NCBI GenBank assembly: GCA_030674185.1
Contig: CM060307.1
Location: 73,505,699-73,569,698 of the forward strand
DNA from: Monoplex corrugatus
Lineage: Eukaryota; Mollusca; Gastropoda; Littorinimorpha; Ranellidae
Direction of reading: 5' to 3'
DNA length: 64,000 nucleotides
Every line of letters starts with the position of its first letter. The stretch's first letter is position 1. Of this stretch, positions 54,798 through 64,000 are shown one piece after another. The translations under genes were made by a program, and so were the position numbers. Under the pieces are notes generated by a model. That model had not been told where the DNA came from and did no database searches. It saw only the letters and a list, made by a program, of their open reading frames with translations.

Positions 54798-57700
54798 CAT
54801 CATCAGGTGCCCTGCCGCATGGCGTTGACGATCATGGACTTCCATCTGCCTCTATCTCTCGTTGCCCCTAGCATCTCCCCCACCCTCCTCGTCCCCAGCC
54901 ACTCTGCAAGTCCGTCCAGCATCTTCTCCCTGGGTCTACCCGGTGCTCTCTTTCCCTCCAGTTTTCCCGTTGTGACTAGGTGCTCCAAATCCCCCTTTCT
55001 CATAAAATGGCCTATAAATGTTGCCTGTCTTTTCCTAATCTTCCTTATGAGTGATCTACTTGTGTCTGCCTCCATCAAGACTGTCTTGTTTGTTTTCTTT
55101 GCTGTCCATGGAACCCTCAACATTCTTCTTAGAAACCACATCTCGGCTGCCTCAATCTTGTTCTGGCTTTGTTGACTGTCCACGCCTCGCATCCGTACAA
55201 CAGTATTGGTTCTATATAACATTCAAGAACTCTCTTCCTCATGTTAATTGATAGGCATTTGTTGGTAAGAATGCTTGTCATCTTCTTGAATGCTGTTTTG
55301 GCTGGGCCGATTCTGCCGGCTATTTCTGATGTGCATCTGCCGTCTGATGAAATGATCGTTCCCAGGTATTTGAATTTATCAACGTGTGTCAAGGTTGTGC
55401 AATTTGTTGTTATTTTGCATGAGGGCATTTCATGTTTTTTACTGATCACCATGACTTCAGTCTTCCTGCTGTTTAGTTCCAGCCCCTTACCTTTGCTTTC
55501 TATTTCTAGTATATTCACAAGGTTTTGGTAGGTCTCTTTCACTTTCTGCAATTAGCACGGTGTCATCTGCATATCGAATGTTGTTTATCATTTTCCCTCC
55601 AACCTTTAATCCAGGGTCTTCTTCTAGGTTTCTCATGATGTTTTCGCTGTAAAGTGAAAACAGATCTGGTGACAAAACACAACCCTGTCTGACTCCTCTT
55701 TTGATATTTTGGTAAGAGCTTACATTGTTTTCTATTCTCATTGCAGCTGTTTGTTCCCAGTACATATTTCTGATTATTCATAGATCTTTTCCATCAACAT
55801 TGAGTCTCTCCAGTTGGTTGATCAATTCATCATGTCTTACCCGATCGAAAGCCTTGGTGTAGTCAACAAAGCATAAATACAAATCCTTATTCATCTCATT
55901 TGACCTCTCTATGATAGTTCTTAGGGTGTATATGGCATTAATAGTTCCTTTCCCTTCCACAAATCCACACTATTCTTCTGCTATTTCTCTTTTGATTCTA
56001 TTCCGTGTCCTCATCATGACTATTCTTAACAAGATTTTTGTTACATGGCTCATCAAACTGATTGTGCGATGGAGTTCGCATTCTATAGCCCCTGTCTTCT
56101 TTGGAAGTGCAATGAAAATTGATTTTGACATATTTTTTTTAGATGTTTCCAGTGTCGTAAATTTCATTTAGGAGGACTGTTATTTTTTCTATGCCAAATT
56201 CCTCCAGGGCTTCAATCATCTCTGTAGTAATGTTGTCTGGTCCTGGGGCTTTTCCCGGTTTCATCTTTTTCAGTGCTGCTCTAACTTCATCTTTCATTAT
56301 GGGTGGTCCTTCAAAGTTCTTTTTTATAATGTGTTCTTCGTTTCTGTCATCCTCAAAAATGTCTTTAATGTACTCTCCCCATCTGTCTAATATTTTGTCT
56401 TTTTCCATGATAAACGTGCCATCTTTCGATTTCAAGCAACCAGTTGATGTGCATGTATTTTTTGTGTGGACAATTTCTTCAATTCGTCTGTACATACCCT
56501 GAGGATCCGTTTTGTGTCGGTCTTCCATTTCTTTGCACTTTGATTTCAGCCAAGCTTCCTTAGCTTCATTGCACCTATTCCTGATCTCCTTGTTTATCTT
56601 CCTGTAGATCTCCTCATTTCTGTTTGCCTTCCTCCTTTCCTCCATCAAGCCCAAAATTTCATTCGTCATTCAGTTCTTTTTTGCTTTTCTATCTGATTTA
56701 GGGATTTCTTCACAAGCTTCATTTATCGAATTCCTCAATTTTGTCCAGTGTTCCTCACTGTCACCAACGTCTTCCAGCGCACTGAATTTGTTTTGAACAT
56801 GTACATTAAATTTTTTACGTATCGCTTCATCTGTCTTTAAGAGTCCAAGGTTTAATTTGATGTTGTTTTTGGTCTGTATTCCCTTTTCCTCAATTTCAGT
56901 CTAAATCTTCCCACTACAGGATTGTGGTCACTGTTGCAGTCTGCGCTTGGTAGTGTTTATGCTGACAGTAAAGAATTTCTAAATCTTTTGTTGATCAGGA
57001 TGTAGTCAATCTGATTTTTGGTATTATCTCCTGGACTCATCCAAGTCCATTTTCTTCTATTAGGCTGCTCAAACCAGGTGTTTCCTACTATAAACTCACT
57101 CATCTGTGCCCATTCTACAAGTTTCTCACCCCTTTCATTTTGCGTACCAAGGCCATGAGGTCCAACTATATCCTCCACCCTATCCTGTCCCACTTTAGCA
57201 TTAAAATCTCCCATTATTACAGTAACTTCTTGTGATTTACATTGGACTTTGGCCATCTCTAATACTTCGTAGAAGTTGTCGATGTCTTCCTGAGTACTTG
57301 CGGATGTTGGTGCATACACCTGAATGATGTTGATATCAATTGGTTTGCCTCCCAATTTGACCATCAAAACTCTGTCGGACACAGCCCAGTATCCCTTAAC
57401 TGCTTTTGATTTGTCTTTGTCCATCATGATGCCTTGCCTACTCTTTCATGTGAGTTACCACCAGAGTATATCATTGTGTATTCTCCTGATGTTATCATGC
57501 CTGCCCCCTTCCATCTCACTTCCCCTAGTCCTAACATACCAATGCTAAGTCTTTCCATCTCTGTCTTGATATTTTCTAATTTACCCTTTTGTAACAATGT
57601 TCTTATATTCCATGTTGCAACTTTGATGTTTTTAAATCTGAGTTTAGGGTTCGCAGTAACTTGCTGACGGTCTTGTGTCACCTGCGCCGCATGACGGTCC

Positions 57701-58170
57701 CTACCGGACGAAGCTGCCCCAACGGAGCACCTATTTACGTCGTTGTCTTTGATCTTTTTGTTTCTGTCCATGATAACCTGGGAAAAATTACGATGGTGGT
57801 TTCCCGTTGCCTTCCATCGGTTTGTGTACGGTCTCTCCGCTAGCCTTACTCTCTCCCGAGATGTCCACAAGGCAGTGGAGCTATTCACCCATAGCTTGGG
57901 GGTCTGGTTCGTGGGCACCAGGGCGTATCCACACGCCGGTGGGCCTGCATGCCTCACGTCTGGGGGCCAGACCTCCTCCGAGTCCTACGAGATTCAGCCT
58001 GAGTCCGTGAGGTGCTCAGTTACCGCCTGTCGCCACGAGGAGGCACAGCGTAGGGCTTGCTGATGGAGAGGCTATGTATTGACAGGAAGAGACTTACGCC
58101 TTCTGCTCTTCTTTTCGCACAGCAGTGCTAGCCAGTGGTGCAGGCTGAAGCCGACACACTAGACGCACCA
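54795..58170 (-). mobile_element. RTE-like LINE, nearly full length, decayed
   Basis: On the minus strand: 5' leader from about 58170, then the endonuclease with KVATWNIRTLLQKGKLENIK (57640), GEVRWKGAG, IIQVYAPTS, VIMGDFNAKVGQD (57200) and NQIDYILINKRF (57000). The linker and RT follow: LKKMKPGKAPGPDNITTEMI (56270), LCFVDYTKAFDRVRHDELI (55830), RGVRQGCVLSPDLFSLY (55690), catalytic RYADDTVLIAE (about 55570), KTEVMVISKK, KYLGTIISSDG and LLYGCEAWTVN (55180). The C-terminus is FIGHFMRKGDLEHL...NAMRQGT, the stop is at 54803, and the tail is (GAT)n. At least five stops or frameshifts (for example near 57425, 56680, 56140, 55775, 55520) make it non-functional. Clade call tentative. Confidence 0.85.
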
Positions 58171-58189
58171 CATCTGCCAATATGACAAG

Positions 58190-58268
58190 GAAGCTAGTGG
58201 ATAGGGTGAGGGAGCCAAAGGGTTAAGTTTTTGCAGTCGGTGGATAGGGTGTAGGAGTCAAAGGTTTA
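58190..58268. mobile_element. TTAA MITE, right part
   Basis: AGGGTGAGGGAGCCAAAGGG then TTAAGTTTTTGC and GGAGTCAAAGG: the inner and outer right arms of the palindromic MITE, continuing 54743-54797 across the LINE. Confidence 0.72.
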
Positions 58269-58269
58269 A

Positions 58270-58900
58270 AACTTGCATATTCAGTAGAGATACAAGTGAC
58301 AATAACATAATTATGCTTCGGCCTTTTTCATAATCACAAAGGTCTTAAGCCACCCACCCACCCTTAATCAAGGGATGTTATTAGAATACATGACATGAGC
58401 AACGTAAAAATTAAGCAGTTATGTTGTCGTTATAAACAGAACGGAAATTAATTCCTTCGAGTGGATTGCATGGAACCCACAGCCAGAAGGACGAGAAAAG
58501 CATTGGAGAGAAGATCAGTGCATTAGTACAAGCGTTTCATGTGCAGCAATGCAGGACTCTTCTGTTATCTCTTTGAGAACCCTTTGACAAATATATAGTT
58601 CATTTGTTGCTGTTTGTTGTAAGGAATGAATTTTATTTATGAATGTTATTTTCAGCTCCTCACATCGTCGTAAACTATTGGTTTGGATGTAAGCTGTATG
58701 CAGAGAAATCAAAAGAACTTAGTCTACGGGTCTTTTGCCTCTCTTTCCCTGCATCCAGCTGAAGGCTTGTGACTCTCCTTCCCCACCTCTGTTTATATGT
58801 TCATTAATTCATTTTTCTACATTTTGATTTTTTATTAGAAGAAATAATTTTACAAAAGAAAAAAAACTGCTGAAAGGCGCATAATGCGTCAATTAAAACA
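58270..58900. other. Unassigned stretch
   Basis: 58500-58720 may be a weak remnant, but no recognised coding. Confidence 0.35.
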
Positions 58901-58904
58901 CGAG

Positions 58905-58909
58905 AGGGT

Positions 58910-58975
<66 letters not shown>

Positions 58976-59163
58976 GAGAGAGGTGAGAGAGAGAGGAGAG
59001 AGAGACAGACAGACAGACACAGAGACAAGGACAGAGACAATGTTTAGACTTCAGAATACTTTGTTACTCAAGGATATTAACATTAATTCCCACTGTACCT
59101 GTCTTACAGCTAGTCCTTGAAGACAGACAAAGAGATAGATAGATAGATAGATAGACAGATAAA

Positions 59164-59194
<31 letters not shown>

Positions 59195-59333
59195 GATAAA
59201 TAGATAGATAGATAGATAGATAACTGGATAGATAGATAGATAACTAGATAGATAGATAGATAAATAGATAGATAGAGACAGATAGATAGATAGATAGACA
59301 GATAGATAGATAGATAGACAGATAAATAGATAG

Positions 59334-59364
<31 letters not shown>

Positions 59365-59530
59365 GATAAATAGATAGATAGATAAATAGATAGATAGATA
59401 ACTAGATAGATAACTAGATAGATAGATAGATAACTAGATAGATAGATAGATAACTAGATAGATAGATAGATAACTAGATAGATAGATAGATAACTAGATA
59501 GATAGATAAATAGATAGATAGATAGACAGA
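58905..59530. repeat. (GA)n then (GATA)n with TAACTAGATA variant units
   Basis: (GA)n 58905-59035; about 100 GATA units at 59128-59530 with regular TAAC and TAAA substitutions; ends in (AAT)n. Confidence 0.95.
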
Positions 59531-59531
59531 T

Positions 59532-59763
59532 AAATAATAATAATAATAATAATAATGAAGCATTTGTATAGCGCACTCCTCCAACAAGATGCCAGAGCTC
59601 TGTGCACTTAACAGACGTTATCATAAGCAGCAATCCATGATAGACAAGCAACAGTGATGTACAAATCAAGTCAAAATTAAAAATAGTGATAGATAACACA
59701 TTGGTAACTTGTTATAAAAAACCTAAGCAACATTAAGTTAAGGATAAAGGATCACACACACAC

Positions 59764-59821
<58 letters not shown>

Positions 59822-60225
59822 GCGCGCATAGACACAGACACACATACACACGCACTGATTCAATCACTCACTCACTCACATACACACATACAAACCTGAA
59901 CACAGATATACATACACAAGAGATTAATTATACAATCATTACTAAATAACATGTCACTTAATAAACAACACGAAGCAGCACACGAGACAGCCAAATAAGC
60001 TAGACATTAAAGGGTAGGCCAGAAGAATTTAAAGGTTATAGTATTTCTTGAAAAGGTGAGTTTTCAGAGCTTTTTTGAAAGACGGAGTTGATGAGATTTC
60101 TCTAATTTCACGTGGAAGGGAATTCCATGTTTTGGGGGCTGCAAAGGAGAAAGAACGTTGTCCAAAGGTAGCAGTTCTGACATGAGGAACGTTAAGTATT
60201 TTTGAATCAGAAGAGGAACGAAGTA
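59532..60225 (-). pseudogene. L2-type LINE 3' end
   Basis: At 60225-60050 the minus strand encodes PHVRTATFGQRSFSFAAPKT and WNSLPREIREISS...SFKKALKTHL, the conserved L2/CR1 C-terminus. The 3' end reads ...GTGCGCTATACAAATGCTTC next to (ATT)n at 59531-59555. An internal (CA)n/(CG)n lies at 59754-59827. Flanked on both sides by (GATA)n. Confidence 0.82.
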
Positions 60226-60426
60226 GATAGATAGATAGATAAATAGATAGATAGACAGATAAATAGATAGATAGACAGATAAATAGATAGATAGATAGAT
60301 AACTAGATAGATAGATAGATAACTAGATAGATAGATAGATACATACATACATACATACATACATGCATACATACATACATACATACATACATTCATACGT
60401 ACATACATAGATAGACCAGATAGATC

Positions 60427-60480
<54 letters not shown>

Positions 60481-60726
60481 GACAGAGACAGAGAGACAGA
60501 GACAGACAGACAGACAGACACACAGACAGACAGACAGACAGGCAGACAGACAGACAGAGCACGACTGATAGATTGTGTTACGCTTTCAGTCCACGAGAGA
60601 CCATTCCTAGGGACGCTGCTGTAGACACTCAACACTTTTTTACATTTCAGTTACCGGAATACTATACACGTATTAGTCAAGTATATTAACATCAAGTCCC
60701 ACTGTACCTATCTTACAGCTAGTCCT

Positions 60727-60788
<62 letters not shown>

Positions 60789-60963
60789 AGACAGACAGAC
60801 AGACAGACAGAGGGAGACAGACAGACAGAGGGAGACAGACAGAGACAGAGAGACAGAGACAGACAGACAGAGAGAGAGAGAGTGAGAGAGAGACAGACAG
60901 ACAGAGAGAGAGAGAGAGACAGACAGACGGAGACAGAGAGAGACAGATAGAGACAGACAGAGA

Positions 60964-60996
<33 letters not shown>

Positions 60997-61010
60997 ACAG
61001 ACAGACAGAA
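60226..61010. repeat. (GATA)n, (ATAC)n and (GACA)/(GA)n with a repeated spacer
   Basis: GATA 60226-60335, ATAC 60336-60400, GA/GACA 60436-60556 and 60728-61010. The spacer at 60555-60660 (GACTGATAGATTGTGTTACG) recurs at 61015-61135, and 60680-60728 recurs at 59075-59120. Confidence 0.88.
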
Positions 61011-61257
61011 AGTAGGACTGATAGATTGTGTTAAGCATTCAGCCAAAGACAGACCTTTCTTATCGACACTGCTGAAGACACACACCTTTTGAAACTTCAA
61101 TTGCCTGAATAGTTGCAGTGTTTTGAAAGTTAAGAACTGAAGTGCACACATCCTTTAGTCTATCTGCGTGTATTGCACTCGGTATGATATGAATGTGTAA
61201 TGCGCAGTAAGTCCAAACGAGTTTGGAAAATAACGCCATTAACAGTGAATTATTATC

Positions 61258-61264
61258 ATTATTA

Positions 61265-61325
<61 letters not shown>

Positions 61326-61352
61326 TTATCATTATTATTGTTGTTATTATTA

Positions 61353-61394
<42 letters not shown>

Positions 61395-61420
61395 TATTAT
61401 TATTGTTGTTATTATTGAGC
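61258..61420. repeat. (ATT)n microsatellite
   Basis: About 50 imperfect ATT units. Confidence 0.95.
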
Positions 61421-61429
61421 AATGATTTA

Positions 61430-63850
61430 TCACCGGTATCTGTTGCTTCCCGTGTTAATAGCGAGGCTGGAGTGTCCTCTCCAGGTCGTAGGTGCAGAGT
61501 GTTTGTGGATGAGTGGACGGATGTAAACCTGGGCAGTGTAATATGGAAGACAGGCTGTTGCCCAGGCAGCTTGTCCCCCCTCTCCACCTCGCTGACAGAT
61601 CCAAAGGAACAGCAGGGCTGTTACGTTTTGGTGCCAACGCGGCCGCAGGCCAAATCTGAGGCCAAATCATCAGAGATGACTCCCACTGTTGAGGCCAAGC
61701 ACGCCGCACTCACTGAGTATAAGCGGTCACCCAGTGAGAAGAACCTGCAAACCCTCAGGGTTGCCAGGAGTAAGGTTCAGCTTAACGCCAGGCGCTGTGC
61801 AAAGGAGTACTGGACAGAGCTCAGCAAAGAGATACAGAGTGCTGCTGAAAGAGGCAACATCCGAGGAATGTATGATGGCATCAAGAAGGCACTGGGACCA
61901 ACACAGAGCAAGATCGCCCCCTCAAATCCTCCACTGGGGAAGTAATCAGCGATCCTAGCCAACAGATGGAAAGATGGTCGGAGCATTACTCCGACCTCTA
62001 CTCCACACAGAACATGGTGTTCCCCTCAGCCCTCGATGCCATCAAGTGCATGCCGGTAATGGAAGAACTTGACGCAGAGCCAACTGTGGACGAACTCAGC
62101 AAGGCCATTGATAGCCTGGCATCAGGCAAGGCACCTGGCAACGACGGAGTTCCCCCAGACCTCATCAAGCACTGCAAGACTTCTCTTCTGCACCCTTTCA
62201 CTCAGTCCTCTGTCAGTGTTTGAATGAGGGAGCTGTACCGCAGGACATCAGGGACGTCAAGATCGTCACCCTGCAACAACTACAGAGGTATCTCGCTCCT
62301 CAGCATTGTTGGCAAAGTCTACGCTCGGGTCCTCCGAGTCCGCCTGCAGAAACTGGCTGAACGCGTCTACCCGGAATCACAGTGTGGTTTTCGAGCAGAG
62401 AGATCCACGGTAGACATGGTCTTTTCCCTTCGCCAAATCCAGGAGAAGTGCAGAGAGCAGAGGATGCCCCCGTATGTGGCATTCATTGACCTCACCAAGG
62501 CCTTTGACCTAGTCAGCAGAGATGGCCTTTTCAGGGCTCTCCGAAAAATTGGCTGCCCCCCCCCCCCCCCCCAAACTGCACAGCTTAATTGAGTCCTCCC
62601 TCTCCAACATGAAAGGGACGGTGCAGTTCAACGGAAACCTCTCCAAGCCCTTCGATGTGCGCAGCGGTGTGAAACAAGGCTGCGTCCTGGCCCCAACCCT
62701 CTTTGGAATCTTCTTCGCTCTCCTCCTGAGGCATGCGTTCAGCACAGTGCAAGAAGGGATCCACCTGCGGACCAGATCAGACGACAGGCTCTTCAACCTC
62801 GCCAGCCTCAGAGCAAGGACAAAGGTCCGTGAACCCCTCATCAGAGACATGCTATTTGCCGCAGTTGTGACCCATACTCAGCGGGACTTGCAGTCACTAA
62901 TGGACCGCTTCTCCCTGGCCTGCAAAGATTTTGGTCTGACCATCAGTCTTAAGAAGACAAACGTCCTGGGCCAAGACACGCCATCTCCACCAGCCATCAC
63001 CATTGATGACTACGAGCTTGAAGCCATCCATCAATTCACATATCTTGGGTCCACCATCACCGATAACCTCTCCCTTGACACAGAGATCGACAAGAGGATC
63101 GGGAAGGCAGCCACAACACTAGCCCGCCTCACACAAAGGGTGTGGACAAATCCCAAGCTGACCACGAAGACAAAGAGGGCTGTATACAACGCCTGTGTCC
63201 TCAGCACCTTGCTGTATGGCAGCGAGGCGTGGATCACGCATACTCATCAGGAGAAAAGGCTCAATACCTTCCACCTGAGAAGCCTACGGCGCATACTCGG
63301 CATTTCCTGGCAAGACAAGGTGACCAACACCGAAGTCCTGACCCGCGCTAGCCTCCCAACCATGCATACCATGCTGAGACAGTGTCGACTGCGCTGGTTG
63401 GGCCACGTTCGCCGCATGGAAGATGGTCGCATCCCAAAAGACATCCTTTATGGTGAGCTTGCCACAGGGCAGAGAAACATTGGCCGCCCACAGCTGAGAT
63501 ACAAAGACGTTTGCAAACGTGACATGAAGGCGCTTGAGATCAACACTGAGTCCTGGGAGGACCTCGCAGACGACTGCAACAGCTGGAGAACCACTCTCAA
63601 GAAACAGCTGCGGATTGGTGAGGACAAACTGTCAGCTGCTGCAGCAGAAAAGCGAGTTCGCAGAAAAGGGATGACAGCCAACAGGCCAGCATCGGCATAC
63701 ACATGTGACCGCTGCGACAGAGACTGCCTCTCTCGCATTGGTCTCTACAGTCACAGACGACGGTGCTTGGACCAAGCTGACAGCCCATCTAGACATTAGA
63801 ACGAATGTACTTTGTCCATGGTCGGCCATGACCGAGGGAGGCCTACTACT
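61430..63850 (+). pseudogene. RTE-like LINE, longer 5'-truncated copy with RT active-site deletion
   Basis: From the linker: KHAALTEYKRSPSEKNLQTL, ELSKEIQSAAERGNIRGMYD; frameshift near 61940; ELSKAIDSLASGKAPGNDGV; frameshift near 62210; NNYRGISLLSIVGKVYARVL, FIDLTKAFDLVSRDGL, a 17-C run at 62556-62572 that shifts the frame; then SGVKQGCVLAPTLFGIFFAL, LIRDMLFAAVVTH (62850-62870), where the catalytic FADD motif is missing, and LYGSEAW. The C-terminus is the zinc finger CDRCDRDC...HRRRC with stop 63797-63799. The 3' UTR parallels 24267-24320. No endonuclease domain is recognisable upstream. Confidence 0.87.
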
Positions 63851-64000
63851 GTTATTATTGTATCTTTTTTCAGTCAGTTTTTACTTACTGATGGAATCTG
63901 TATGCGTGTACGTGTTAAAGCATGCATGCGTATCTGCATGGGCATGTATATGTGTTTTGTGTGTGTGCTTTGTGTGTGTGTGTGTGTGCTTTGTGTGTGT
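63851..64000. other. 3' flank with (TG)n start
   Basis: AT-rich sequence grading into ATGCATG/TG repeats at the window end. Confidence 0.6.

Noticed and set aside
1..64000. CRISPR array, prokaryotic operon or prophage
   Set aside because: Tandem repeats here have no spacer structure, and the coding content is eukaryotic genes and retroelements.

Overview
The window looks like intron-rich, repeat-laden animal DNA, most probably from a gastropod mollusc. I infer this from very abundant CA/GT, GA, GATA and ATGT microsatellites, tRNA-headed SINEs, I/Nimb-, L2- and RTE-like LINEs, Ty3/Gypsy LTR elements, and a split host gene with standard GT-AG introns. The taxon is an inference. I see no bacterial operons, no CRISPR array and no intact tRNA or rRNA gene.

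Host genes, all on the minus strand: the only convincing cellular coding sequence belongs to the 4-hydroxyphenylpyruvate dioxygenase-like family (HPDL). Positions 1-557 hold the first coding exon of one copy (start codon 557-555), which runs out of the window on the left. Positions 12580-19196 hold the last four coding exons of a second copy (19196-19036, 15909-15758, 15425-15274, 12757-12580), with matching splice phases. Its N-terminal exon was not found in the window. The order (3' half of one copy upstream of the 5' exon of another, same strand) implies tandem HPDL paralogues, unless assembly or rearrangement explains it.

Mobile DNA by region: 1892-9960 is a structurally complete but coding-defective Ty3/Gypsy-type retrotransposon on the minus strand (two LTRs of about 0.98 kb, 5-bp target duplication, polypurine tract, primer-binding-site-like stretch). 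Its pol order is PR-INT-RT-RNaseH, the rare Gmr1-type order, and a 522-bp TA-flanked MITE sits inside its gag. 9961-19.2 kb is microsatellite- and SINE-rich HPDL flank and intron, with a 27-bp minisatellite. 17.6-18.65 kb has a decayed L1/Tx1-like LINE. 20.7-22.8 and 26.8-27.7 kb share duplicated repeat blocks with long GA tracts. 23.25-24.3 kb is a truncated RTE-like LINE. 28.7-30.6 kb is an L2/CR1-type LINE, followed by a 5'-truncated I/Nimb-like LINE (31.4-34.77 kb) and an inverted, near-identical L2 copy (36.95-39.1 kb). 42.4-43.46 kb is a 24-bp minisatellite. 45.0-46.1 kb is a decayed LINE. 52.5-53.6 kb encodes the C-terminal part of a restriction-like-endonuclease LINE. 54.05-58.2 kb holds two tail-to-tail RTE-like copies, the larger one nested in a TTAA-flanked palindromic MITE. 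59.5-60.2 kb is an L2 3' end, and 61.4-63.85 kb a longer copy of the 23-kb RTE-like family whose RT active-site motif is deleted.

Most interesting: the Gmr1-order Gypsy element with its nested MITE; the in-register A AAA AAG slippery site joining RT to RNase H in the Nimb-like LINE; the nested-palindrome TTAA MITE family; and the tandem HPDL copies.
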